DNA of 64,000 nucleotides from Arthrobacter sp. 31Y (GCF_000526335.1 NZ_JAFW01000001.1:1488001-1552000), one strand, 5' to 3'; positions 27,435-37,150 are shown, counted from the first letter of the stretch. Numbers and translations: made by a program. The notes: generated by a model from the letters alone, not told the origin.

Positions 27435-27509
27435 TGCCCAATACGGGGGTTCGCTGCCAACAGTGCCGTGCGCACGGCATGCCACGCAGGGAACCCCCGA
27501 AACGGGCAC
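27434..27509. repeat. Palindrome family B, copy 3
   Basis: GTGCCC...GGGCAC outermost, then GGGGGTTC/GAACCCCC arms and the same 16-bp core TGCCGTGCGCACGGCA as B1. It begins at the stop codon of the DUF559 gene. Confidence 0.9.
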
Positions 27510-27520
27510 GGGCAACGGAA

Positions 27521-27554
27521 AGGCGGACGACACCTCCCCAGGTGTCGCCCGCCT
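27521..27554 (-). terminator. Terminator of the 58-residue protein gene
   Basis: AGGCGGACGACACCT and AGGTGTCGCCCGCCT arms (one mismatch), loop CCCC, about 50 bp after the small gene's stop on the minus strand. The neighbouring bases on that side give a short TTT. Confidence 0.7.
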
Positions 27555-27604
27555 CATTTGGCTCTGTTGCGCAGAGTCCGCACCCCTTCGATGCAGGAAA
27601 GGTC

Positions 27605-27781
27605 TTAGGGGCGCTGCCGGCCGAACACCGGGAGCGCGCGCAGCCAACGGGAGAACCCGCCGGCTTTGCGGTCACAGTCGGCCGGAATGTAGAAGTCGGG
27701 ATCTGTTGCACCGAAGGGCAGGTACAGCTCCTGACCCGGCGCCGGGAATTCCACGACGTTGTTCGTATCCTTCGAGTCCAT
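27605..27781 (-). CDS. 58-residue protein with strong ribosome site and dyad operator
   Basis: The start at 27781 is decided by AGGAGG five bases upstream. The protein is soluble, with an acidic N-terminus (MDSKDTNNVVEFP), a central PFGATDPDFYIPADCDR and a basic C-terminus (RWLRALPVFGRQRP). I do not recognise the family. A perfect dyad operator lies 30 bp upstream and a terminator downstream, so it is a complete transcription unit. It is divergent from uricase and appears to share the purine-locus control element, which suggests a role in purine or urate metabolism. Confidence 0.7.
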   Translation of the reverse strand: MDSKDTNNVVEFPAPGQELYLPFGATDPDFYIPADCDRKAGGFSRWLRALPVFGRQRP

Positions 27782-27810
27782 CTGTTCCTCCTCTTTCTCA
27801 TACAAGCAGT

Positions 27811-27825
27811 TTCCGCACTTCGGAA
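27811..27825. promoter_or_regulatory. Predicted operator, purine-locus dyad (site 5)
   Basis: TTCCGCACTTCGGAA, perfect 5-bp arms, extended to 6 bp by flanking T and A. It lies 30 bp upstream of the 58-residue gene and over 300 bp upstream of uricase. Confidence 0.62.
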
Positions 27826-27907
27826 AACTTTTATTGTTATGTGGAAAGTGTAGGCAGCTCAGAAACGCAGCGTCAAGACCCTCGTCAGAGCAAAGAGAGT
27901 CGCCCCG

Positions 27908-27918
27908 GTCACATTTGG
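27908..27918 (+). promoter_or_regulatory. Shared 11-mer GTCACATTTGG (copy 4)
   Basis: Identical to the copy at 6167. A GGTCACG, as found near copy 2, occurs again at 27997-28003. The 370-bp divergent region 27782-28151 contains no other gene. Confidence 0.4.
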
Positions 27919-28032
27919 ATGGTTCATAACGATCCTTGGGAACCCATATACACAAGACGAAATAGTGCGCTACTCTCGAATGAGTTCGTGGCGTAGGTCA
28001 CGTAACCTGAGAGCAGCAGGCAGGGTCGTAAT

Positions 28033-28064
28033 GAGCTGGCATCCATGGATGCTGGCTCTTTTTT
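28033..28064 (+). terminator. Intrinsic terminator in the uricase leader (possible attenuator)
   Basis: GAGCTGGCAT and ATGCTGGCTC pair with two G-U pairs in RNA and are followed by TTTTTT. It is oriented toward uricase and ends 87 bp before its ATG, yet no plus-strand gene precedes it. It either ends a small RNA made from 27850-28030 or controls read-through into uricase. Confidence 0.6.
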
Positions 28065-28108
28065 GTTGGGTCGGCTCCACCAGAAACGCAGTGGAAACAC
28101 GCGCTTAA

Positions 28109-28122
28109 TTTCATTGATGGAA
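28109..28122. promoter_or_regulatory. Possible operator at uricase (site 6, imperfect)
   Basis: TTTCATTGATGGAA has the TTTC/GGAA half-sites with a 4-bp spacer, 30 bp before the uricase ATG. It overlaps an opposite-polarity dyad TGGAACGTTAGTTCCA at 28118-28133. Confidence 0.45.
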
Positions 28123-28151
28123 CGTTAGTTCCACCTCACAGAAGTTGGGAT

Positions 28152-29066
28152 ATGACCATGAGCAACAACATCGTCCTCGGCGAAAACCAGTACGGCAAAG
28201 CAGAAGTCCGCGTCGTCAAGGTCACCCGGGATACGGACCGCCACCACATCGAAGACTTGAACGTCACCTCGCAGCTTCGGGGCGACTTCCAGGCGGCCCA
28301 CCTCGAAGGCGACAACGGCCACGTCGTTGCCACCGACACCCAGAAGAACACGGTTTACGCCTTTGCCCGCGAAGGCATCGGCTCCCCCGAGTCCCTCCTG
28401 CTGCGCCTCGCAAACCACTTCACCGGCGGCTTCGACTGGGTTACCGGCGGACGCTGGGAAGCCGAAGCCTACAGCTGGGACCGCATCCAGGCCCACGGCG
28501 AGGGACACGACCACAGCTTCGTCCGCAACGGACAAGAGGTGCGCACCGCCGTCGTCGTCCGCGATGGCGCAACCACGCACCTTATCTCCGGCCTCAAGGA
28601 CCTGACCGTCCTGAAGACCACGCAGTCCGGTTTTGTTGGTTACCCGCGGGATAAGTACACCACCCTGCCGGAAACCACCGACCGCATCCTGGCCACCGAT
28701 GTATCCGCCCGCTGGCGCTACAACACGAACCTGGACTTCGATGGCACGGACTTCAACAAGAGCTACGAGGACATCAAGGCACTCCTGCTTGAAGGCTTCA
28801 CCGAGAACTACTCCCACGCCCTGCAGCAGACGCTGTTCGACATGGGCAAGAAGGTCCTGGAAGCACACAGCGAAGTGGACGAGATCAAGTTCTCCATGCC
28901 CAACAAGCACCACTTCCTGGTTGATCTGAGCCCGTTCGGCCTGGACAACCCCAACGAGGTCTTCTTCGCCGCGGATCGCCCGTACGGCCTCATCGAAGCA
29001 ACCGTTCAGCGCGAGAACATCGATGCTGCACCCGTTGCCTGGAGCGGCATCGCCGGCTTCTGCTAG
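28152..29066 (+). CDS. pucL: Uricase (factor-independent urate hydroxylase)
   Basis: A cofactor-free oxidase that converts urate to 5-hydroxyisourate and H2O2. It is 304 residues with the two-domain T-fold and is recognisably close to Arthrobacter globiformis uricase: NQYGKAEVR with catalytic Lys16, VVATDTQKNTVYAFAR with Thr61, KYTTLPETTDRILATDV, and NKHHFLVDLSPFG with the catalytic His. The ATG at 28152 is followed by another at 28158. Genes for the next two enzymes (5-hydroxyisourate hydrolase, OHCU decarboxylase) are not adjacent, as they commonly are. Confidence 0.95.
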   Translation: MTMSNNIVLGENQYGKAEVRVVKVTRDTDRHHIEDLNVTSQLRGDFQAAHLEGDNGHVVATDTQKNTVYAFAREGIGSPESLLLRLANHFTGGFDWVTGGRWEAEAYSWDRIQAHGEGHDHSFVRNGQEVRTAVVVRDGATTHLISGLKDLTVLKTTQSGFVGYPRDKYTTLPETTDRILATDVSARWRYNTNLDFDGTDFNKSYEDIKALLLEGFTENYSHALQQTLFDMGKKVLEAHSEVDEIKFSMPNKHHFLVDLSPFGLDNPNEVFFAADRPYGLIEATVQRENIDAAPVAWSGIAGFC

Positions 29067-29100
29067 ACCGCACCAAAGCAGTAAAACCGCACCATCTCAA

Positions 29101-29160
29101 GGATTTGTGTGCAGGTCCCCCCAACGGCGCCCCGTAAAGGCCGGACCTGCACACAAACCC
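29101..29160. repeat. Long palindrome after uricase
   Basis: Arms GGATTTGTGTGCAGGTCC and GGACCTGCACACAAACCC (one mismatch), with an inner CGG/CCG pairing. It begins 34 bp after the uricase stop and probably terminates it. It is architecturally like the other families but its sequence is unique in the window. Confidence 0.8.
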
Positions 29161-29182
29161 AACCCCAAAAACCCAAGATTTT

Positions 29183-29246
29183 GTTAGCCAGACACAGTTA
29201 GCCAGACGAAGACGTCTGCCATGAACCCAGAAAGTCTGCCATGAAC
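29183..29246 (+). repeat. Two tandem micro-duplications at the permease start
   Basis: GTTAGCCAGAC occurs at 29183-29193 and 29198-29208. GTCTGCCATGAAC occurs at 29214-29226 and 29234-29246. The second pair duplicates the start codon region of the permease. Confidence 0.8.
29221..29244 (+). CDS. Possible 7-codon upstream ORF coupled to the permease
   Basis: ATG AAC CCA GAA AGT CTG CCA TGA encodes MNPESLP. Its TGA (29242-29244) overlaps the ATG (29241-29243) of the permease. Neither ATG has a strong ribosome site. It arises from the GTCTGCCATGAAC duplication, so it may be accidental, or may couple translation. Confidence 0.35.
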   Translation: MNPESLP

Positions 29247-30749
29247 ATCAAGAAAAAATCCCGCCCTGCGAATACCACCTCTTCGCAGTCGAATAAGCCC
29301 GAACGGCCCGAGGACAAGCGTCTCTCCATCGGCAGCACCTTCGCTTACGGCTTCCAGCACGTCCTCACGATGTACGGCGGAATCATTGCCCCGCCGCTGA
29401 TCATTGGTGCAGCGGCCGGCATGAACTCCCAGGACATCGGCCTCCTCATCGCCGCTTGTTTGTTCGTTGGCGGCCTGGCCACCATCCTGCAGACCGTTGG
29501 CATCCCGTGGTTCGGTTCGCAATTGCCGCTGGTCCAGGGTGTTTCCTTCGCCGGTGTTTCCACCATGGTGGCGATCGTCCAAGGTGGTGGAGGCATCCAG
29601 GCGGTGTTCGGCTCGGTGATAGTGGCCTCGCTGATTGGTCTGGCGATCACGCCCCTGTTCTCCAAGATCATCAAATTCTTCCCACCGGTTGTTACCGGCA
29701 CGGTGATCACCACCATCGGCCTGACGCTGATGCCGGTGGCCGCTAACTGGGCCATGGGTGGCAACGCCAAGGCCGACAACTACGGCAGCATGGCCAACAT
29801 TGGCCTCGCAGCAGCAACCATGGGCGTCGTCCTGCTCCTGAGCAAGGTTGGCAACGCCGCCATTTCGCGGCTCTCCATCCTGCTGGCCATGGTCATCGGC
29901 ACCATCATCGCGTTGGTTGCGGGCATGGCTGACTTCTCCAAGGTTGGCCAGGGCGACATCGTCGCATTCCCCACGCCTTTCGCTTTCGGTGCTCCCACGT
30001 TTGAAATCGCCGCGATCATCTCCATGCTCATCGTCATCCTGGTGACACTCACTGAGACCTCGGCAGACATCATCGCAGTGGGCGAGATCGTGGACACCAA
30101 GGTGGACTCCCGCCGCATCGGCGACGGCCTCCGCGCAGATATGCTCTCCAGCGCCATCTCCCCACTGTTCAACTCCTTCACGCAGAGCGCCTTCGCCCAG
30201 AACGTGGGCCTCGTGGCCATCACGGGCATCAAGAGCCGCTTCGTGGTCAGCGCCGGCGGCCTCATCCTGGTAATCCTCGGCCTCCTGCCGATCCTGGGCC
30301 GCGTTGTGGCAGCGGTTCCGACGCCCGTCCTGGGCGGCGCCGGCGTCGTGCTCTTCGGTACGGTGGCAGCCAGCGGTATCCGCACCCTGGCCAAGGTTGA
30401 GTACAAGAACAACATGAACCTGATCATCGTGGCGGCTTCGATCGGCTTCGGCATGATCCCCATCGCCGCCCCGAAGTTCTACGACCAGTTCCCGTCCTGG
30501 TTCGCCACGATCTTCCACTCCGGCATCAGCTCGGCAGCCGTCATGGCCATCCTGCTGAACATCCTCTTCAACCACTTCAAGGCCGGCAACTCGGACAACC
30601 AGTCGGTGTTCGTCGCGGGCACTGACCGAATTGTCAGCGAAGACGACATCAAGTGCCTGAGCGAAGGCGACCGCTTCGAAAACGGCAAGCTGATCGACGC
30701 CGACGGCAAGGAAGTCCCGCTCAAGACATCCAGCGCGTCAGAGCACTAG
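29241..30749 (+). CDS. NCS2 nucleobase permease (xanthine/urate type)
   Basis: A 502-residue transporter of the nucleobase-ascorbate family with about 14 membrane segments. The NAT signature Q320-N-V-G-L-V-A-I-T-G is clear, and QLPLVQGVSFAGV lies in the early conserved region. Members ending T-G after QNxGxxxxT are mostly xanthine or urate carriers. Downstream of uricase, a urate or xanthine substrate is most likely. The start is coupled to a 7-codon upstream frame. It converges on the IclR gene across two palindromes. Confidence 0.88.
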   Translation: MNIKKKSRPANTTSSQSNKPERPEDKRLSIGSTFAYGFQHVLTMYGGIIAPPLIIGAAAGMNSQDIGLLIAACLFVGGLATILQTVGIPWFGSQLPLVQGVSFAGVSTMVAIVQGGGGIQAVFGSVIVASLIGLAITPLFSKIIKFFPPVVTGTVITTIGLTLMPVAANWAMGGNAKADNYGSMANIGLAAATMGVVLLLSKVGNAAISRLSILLAMVIGTIIALVAGMADFSKVGQGDIVAFPTPFAFGAPTFEIAAIISMLIVILVTLTETSADIIAVGEIVDTKVDSRRIGDGLRADMLSSAISPLFNSFTQSAFAQNVGLVAITGIKSRFVVSAGGLILVILGLLPILGRVVAAVPTPVLGGAGVVLFGTVAASGIRTLAKVEYKNNMNLIIVAASIGFGMIPIAAPKFYDQFPSWFATIFHSGISSAAVMAILLNILFNHFKAGNSDNQSVFVAGTDRIVSEDDIKCLSEGDRFENGKLIDADGKEVPLKTSSASEH

Positions 30750-30760
30750 CTCACTACCCG

Positions 30761-30817
30761 CGCAGATGACAGGCGGCAGTGTTTCCTTGGGGGACGCTGC
30801 CGCCTTTGTCGTCTGCG
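30761..30817 (+). terminator. Terminator after the permease
   Basis: CGCAGATGACAGGCGGCAG pairs with CTGCCGCCTTTGTCGTCTGCG apart from a small bulge. It starts 11 bp after the permease stop. The core resembles the aceE terminator. Confidence 0.75.
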
Positions 30818-30903
30818 GACAATGCTCGCCCCTCACGGAATGTACGACGCCGGCACCCGGCAACGCTTGGGACTCACCTTGGGCAGGCCCACACTTAGCG
30901 TCC

Positions 30904-30960
30904 CGACATGACAAAAGATGGCAATGCTTCCAGGAAACATTGCCATCTTTTGTCATGTCG
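30904..30960. terminator. Palindrome between the permease and IclR genes
   Basis: Perfect 23-bp arms starting CGACATGACAAAAGATGG with an 11-base loop. It lies 24 bp after the IclR stop (minus strand) and probably terminates in both directions. Confidence 0.8.
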
Positions 30961-30984
30961 CGCGCGGGAAGCGCGGGCGGGAAG

Positions 30985-31740
30985 CTAGTTCTGGTTGAGC
31001 TCCGCGGAGATCGCCATGGCTGCGTCACGCAGCATGGGCACGGCGCGGTCGGCGAAGCTCTGGTCAACGCGGGTGATCGGCCCGGAGACAGAGATTGCAG
31101 TGGGAGTGGGCGCATTGGGGACGGCCATGGCGAAGCAGCGGACGCCAAGCTCCTGCTCTTCCTCGTCAATGGAGTACCCGCGTTCGCGGATGAGCTTGAG
31201 GTCTGCGAGCAGGGAGTCGATGTCGCCGATGCTCTTGGCCGTGGGAGTAGGCATGCCGGTGCGGGCCACGATGCCGCGGACAACCTCGTCGTCCAACTGG
31301 GCGAGGATGGCTTTACCCACGCCGGTATCGTGCGTGTGGGCGCGGCGGCCAACCTCGGTGAACATGCGCATGGAGTGCATGGACGGGACCTGGGCAACGT
31401 AGATGACCATGTCGGAGTCCAACACGGCCATGTTGGAGGTTTCGCCGAGGCGTTCCACCAAGGTCTTCAGCTGGGGACGGGCCACAGCGCCGAGCTGCTT
31501 GCTGGCACCTTCTCCGAGGCGGATCAGGCGCGGCCCCAGGGCGTAGCGGCGGTTGGGCAGCTGTCGAATGTATCCGAGGGACACCAACGTGCGGAGCAGG
31601 CGGTGAATGGTGGGCAGGGGCAGGTCAGTGGACGACGAAAGTTCGCTCAGCGTGACGTCGCCGCCCGCGTCCGTGATCAGTTCCAACAGTTCAAAGACGC
31701 GCTCAACGGACTGCACGCCTCCGGAGGCTTTTTCAGCCAT
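30985..31740 (-). CDS. IclR family transcriptional regulator
   Basis: A 251-residue regulator. The N-terminal winged helix-turn-helix spans about residues 8-65 (VQSVERVFELLELI, LSELSSSTDLPLPTIHRLLRTL). The IclR effector domain follows, with THDTGVGKAILAQL and the late GVRCFAMAVPN. IclR proteins of this type sense glyoxylate, allantoin-type ureides or aromatic acids. It lies divergent from the malic enzyme-malate synthase-AllE operon, so it is the obvious candidate for the TTCC-N-GGAA dyads in the purine locus. An imperfect dyad in its own promoter (31778) suggests autoregulation. Confidence 0.88.
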   Translation of the reverse strand: MAEKASGGVQSVERVFELLELITDAGGDVTLSELSSSTDLPLPTIHRLLRTLVSLGYIRQLPNRRYALGPRLIRLGEGASKQLGAVARPQLKTLVERLGETSNMAVLDSDMVIYVAQVPSMHSMRMFTEVGRRAHTHDTGVGKAILAQLDDEVVRGIVARTGMPTPTAKSIGDIDSLLADLKLIRERGYSIDEEEQELGVRCFAMAVPNAPTPTAISVSGPITRVDQSFADRAVPMLRDAAMAISAELNQN

Positions 31741-31777
31741 TCCCTTGTCTCCAATGACTCAGATTCCGACAACTCTT

Positions 31778-31792
31778 ATCCGCATCGTGAAA
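31778..31792. promoter_or_regulatory. Weak dyad upstream of the IclR gene
   Basis: ATCCGCATCGTGAAA, 38 bp from the IclR start, matches the consensus at about 11 of 15 positions. Confidence 0.3.
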
Positions 31793-31894
31793 AGAATTGC
31801 TTAGAACACCCAACATACAGCACAACCCGCACCTGCGCGATGACGCCAAACATGACCAAGCAAGGGGTTGTGTTTCCACTTTGTAGATAATAAT

Positions 31895-31909
31895 ATCCAT
31901 AATACGAAA
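31895..31909. promoter_or_regulatory. Predicted operator of the malic enzyme operon (site 7)
   Basis: ATCCATAATACGAAA, 53 bp upstream of the malic enzyme start. It matches site 2 (TTCCATAATGCGGAA) at 12 of 15 positions. CCAAACATGAC at about 31850 resembles the reverse of the shared 11-mer with two changes. Confidence 0.5.
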
Positions 31910-31961
31910 ACATTCAGTTTGGAACGGCGGCCCGGGAACGGGCCTTACAGGAGGAATTTCA

Positions 31962-33362
31962 ATGGCGAATCCGAGCCCCGGAAACTCGATCACCCTGCGC
32001 GTCGCCGCACCGTCGAGCTTCACAGCTACCAGCGAATTGGCAGCAGCCGTCGGCGCAGCCGGTGCAGCAATCACCGCGTTGGACGTCACGGAATCCCACC
32101 ACGAGACGATCGTTGTTGACGTCACCTGCAACACCACCGACGACGATCACGCAGGCCGCGTGAAGGACGCCCTGAACGCCCTCGACGGCGTCACCGTCCA
32201 GCACGTCTCGGACCGCACCTTCCTCATGCACCTCGGTGGCAAGCTCGAAGTTGTCCCCAAAGTAGCCCTGCGCAACCGTGACGACCTCTCGCGTGCCTAC
32301 ACTCCCGGCGTCGCCCGCGTTTGCATGGCCATTGCAGAAGACCCGGCCGCAGCCCGCAACCTGACGGTCAAGCGCAACACCATCGCCGTCCTCACCGACG
32401 GTTCAGCCGTCCTGGGCCTGGGTAACATCGGCCCCGCCGCTGCCCTGCCCGTGATGGAAGGCAAGGCCGCGCTCTTCAAGCAGTTCGCTAACGTTGACGC
32501 CTGGCCGGTCTGCCTGGACACCCAGGACACCGAAGAAATCATCATGATCGCCAAGGCCATGGCCCCCGTCTACGGCGGCATCAACCTCGAAGACATCGCC
32601 GCGCCGCGTTGCTTCGAAATCGAGAACCGCCTCCGCGAAGAACTGGACATCCCCGTCTTCCACGATGACCAGCACGGCACCGCGATCGTCACGCTCGCTG
32701 CCCTGGTCAACGCCCTCCGCGTTGTGGACAAGAAGCTCTCCGAGGTAAAGATCGTGGTTTCGGGCGTCGGCGCTGCCGGCTCGGCCATCATCCAGCTCCT
32801 CAAGGCCCAGGGCGCGCAGCACATCATCGCCGCCGGCCGCTCCGGCGCCATCCACTCCGGCCAGGAATACGGCGACGAACACCGCAGCTGGATCGCCGCG
32901 AACACCAACGAAGAAGGCTTCTCCGGAACCCTGCATGACGCCCTCAAGGGAGCAGACGTCTTCATCGGCGTCTCCGCCCCGCACGTGATCGGCGAAGAGC
33001 AGGTTGCTTCCATGGCCGAGGACGCGATTGTGTTCGCCATGGCCAACCCGACGCCGGAGATCGATCCCGTGATCGCGTCCAAGCACGCAGCCGTGGTTGC
33101 TACCGGCCGCAGCGACTTCCCGAACCAGATCAACAACGTGCTGGCCTTCCCCGGCTTCTTCCGCGGGCTGCTGGACGCCGGAGCCTCGGACATCACGCCG
33201 AACATGCTGGTGGCCGCCGCCGAGGCAATTGCCAACCGGGTAGCTGACGATGAGCTCAACGCGAGTTACATTATCCCCAGCGTCTTCGATCCCCATGTTG
33301 CCGCCGACGTTGCGACCGCCGTAGCCAACGCTGCGCACGCCAACGCCGCCAGCGCACTCTAG
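31962..33362 (+). CDS. NAD-dependent malic enzyme with N-terminal ACT-like domain
   Basis: It decarboxylates malate to pyruvate. It is 466 residues. The first 85 or so look like an ACT-type sensor domain ([20 protein letters not shown]...). The catalytic part has [19 protein letters not shown], the metal-binding [10 protein letters not shown] and the nucleotide-binding [15 protein letters not shown] lies seven bases before the ATG. It is first in an operon with malate synthase, an aldolase and AllE (gaps 18, 1 and 14 bp). With malate synthase it turns glyoxylate plus acetyl-CoA into pyruvate and CO2. Confidence 0.93.
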   Translation: MANPSPGNSITLRVAAPSSFTATSELAAAVGAAGAAITALDVTESHHETIVVDVTCNTTDDDHAGRVKDALNALDGVTVQHVSDRTFLMHLGGKLEVVPKVALRNRDDLSRAYTPGVARVCMAIAEDPAAARNLTVKRNTIAVLTDGSAVLGLGNIGPAAALPVMEGKAALFKQFANVDAWPVCLDTQDTEEIIMIAKAMAPVYGGINLEDIAAPRCFEIENRLREELDIPVFHDDQHGTAIVTLAALVNALRVVDKKLSEVKIVVSGVGAAGSAIIQLLKAQGAQHIIAAGRSGAIHSGQEYGDEHRSWIAANTNEEGFSGTLHDALKGADVFIGVSAPHVIGEEQVASMAEDAIVFAMANPTPEIDPVIASKHAAVVATGRSDFPNQINNVLAFPGFFRGLLDAGASDITPNMLVAAAEAIANRVADDELNASYIIPSVFDPHVAADVATAVANAAHANAASAL

Positions 33363-33380
33363 AAAAAGGAATCCGCTCAC

Positions 33381-34979
<1,599 letters not shown>

Positions 34980-34980
34980 G

Positions 34981-36243
34981 ATGGGTTCATTCTCTTCATC
35001 TGATCTGGCTCACATCGAGTCCCAACTTGCGGCGACGGACCAGTTGCTGGACCGCAACTACCCCGGCGACGACGGCTCACGCCAGCCCATCCATACTGTC
35101 TACATTCCCGCGGATCGCTTCACGCCTTCCCTTGCGGCAGAGTGGGGGGCGCAGGCGCTGGCGACGGCGGAGGCTCACGGCGGCCTGGAGAAGCTCGGTC
35201 AGCTGCTGGGCCAGGAGTCTCACCTGGCTGCCGCTGTTGCGGAGCGTGTGGCCGCGAAGCTTTCGGCCGAGCCGATCGAGGACCTGCGTTTGGACTTCGA
35301 AGACGGCTACGGCGACCGCGGCGATGAGGCAGAAGACGCCGACGCCGTTGCTGCCGCCAAGGCTGTTGCCACTGCCGTTGCGGCCGGAACAGCTCCGCCG
35401 TTCATCGGCATCCGCTTCAAGTGCTTCGAAGCCCCCACCCGGGCCCGCGGCCTGAAGACGTTGGACTTGTTCGTCTCCACGCTGGCAGAAGCCGGCGAAC
35501 TCCCCGCCGGGCTGATCCTCACCCTGCCCAAGGTCACCACGGTGGCCCAGGTTCAGGCCATGGACTTCGCAGTGTCCCGTCTTGAGGAAGTCCACGGGCT
35601 CCCCGCTGGCCGGCTCCGCTTTGAGGTGCAGGTGGAAACGCCGCAGCTCATCATCGGTGCTGACGGAACCTCGCCGGTGGCACAGCTCCCCCACGTGGTG
35701 CCCGGCCGTATCAGCGCCCTGCACTACGGGACCTACGATTACAGCGCCTCGCTGGGTATCTCCGCGGAATACCAGTCCATGGAGCACCCGGTGGCCGACT
35801 TCGCCAAGGAAGTCATGCAGCTCGCTGTCGCCGGCACGGGCATCCGCCTGTCCGACGGTTCCACCAACATCATCCCCGTGGGCGATTCCGTGGAAGACGC
35901 ATGGAAGCTGCACGGCCGCTTGGTTCGTCGCTCCCTGGAAAACGGCTACTACCAGGGATGGGATCTGCACGCCGCCCAGCTGCCCAGCCGTTTCTCGGCG
36001 TCGTACGCTTTCTACCGCGAAGGCCTGCCCGCCGCGGCCCTCCGCCTCCGCAACTACGTGGAGCGCACCGAAGGTGGCGTCATGGATGAGCCCGCCACCG
36101 CCCGCGCACTGGCTGGCTTCGTCCTCCGCGGCGTCCAGTGCGGCGCAGTGGCGACCGACGAGGTCAAGGCGCTTGCCGGCGTCGAACTTTCACAGCTGAC
36201 CGCACTGGCACACCCGCGGCTCGCGCAACCGACTTCCCACTGA
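34981..36243 (+). CDS. HpcH/HpaI aldolase/citrate lyase-like protein (DUF6986 type)
   Basis: A 420-residue TIM-barrel protein of the citrate lyase beta-like superfamily. The metal-binding acidic motif LRLDFEDGYGDRGDEAEDAD and the later LRFEVQVETPQLI match CitE/HpcH-type enzymes. Such proteins are often found with malate synthase and allantoicase in actinobacteria, and the substrate is unknown. A malyl-CoA, ureidoglycolate or related lyase activity would fit the context. The ATG at 34981 directly follows the malate synthase stop and has GGTGGG at five bases. The longer frame from 34963 would overlap aceB. Confidence 0.75.
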   Translation: MGSFSSSDLAHIESQLAATDQLLDRNYPGDDGSRQPIHTVYIPADRFTPSLAAEWGAQALATAEAHGGLEKLGQLLGQESHLAAAVAERVAAKLSAEPIEDLRLDFEDGYGDRGDEAEDADAVAAAKAVATAVAAGTAPPFIGIRFKCFEAPTRARGLKTLDLFVSTLAEAGELPAGLILTLPKVTTVAQVQAMDFAVSRLEEVHGLPAGRLRFEVQVETPQLIIGADGTSPVAQLPHVVPGRISALHYGTYDYSASLGISAEYQSMEHPVADFAKEVMQLAVAGTGIRLSDGSTNIIPVGDSVEDAWKLHGRLVRRSLENGYYQGWDLHAAQLPSRFSASYAFYREGLPAAALRLRNYVERTEGGVMDEPATARALAGFVLRGVQCGAVATDEVKALAGVELSQLTALAHPRLAQPTSH

Positions 36244-36257
36244 TAGGAGCATTTCGC

Positions 36258-37070
<813 letters not shown>

Positions 37071-37074
37071 TTCG

Positions 37075-37150
37075 CGCCGAGATCGCCGGATAGCTGCCAG
37101 TTCGCTGGAGCTCTCCGGCGATTTCGCGTTTCTCCGGCGAATTCAGCGGT
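37075..37150. repeat. Repeat family E, copy 1
   Basis: A 76-bp element starting GCGCCGAGATCGCCGGAT and containing GGAGCTCTCCGGCGAT, with outer partial palindrome. It shares 44 of its first 49 bases with 59730-59805. It starts 5 bp after the allE stop and overlaps the 3' end of the convergent gene. Confidence 0.75.

Noticed and set aside
27463..27996. 177-residue plus-strand frame upstream of uricase
   Set aside because: It runs through palindrome B3, a terminator and the opposite-strand small gene, and has no family resemblance.
27990..28070. Known riboswitch upstream of uricase (TPP, ZTP, glycine, purine types considered)
   Set aside because: Short similarities such as CTGAGA are present, but none of the conserved cores of those classes could be completed.
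28031..28108. 25-codon frame beginning ATGAGCTGGCATCC in the uricase leader
   Set aside because: Its first 11 codons are the terminator hairpin and its T-run, so the coding look is probably incidental.
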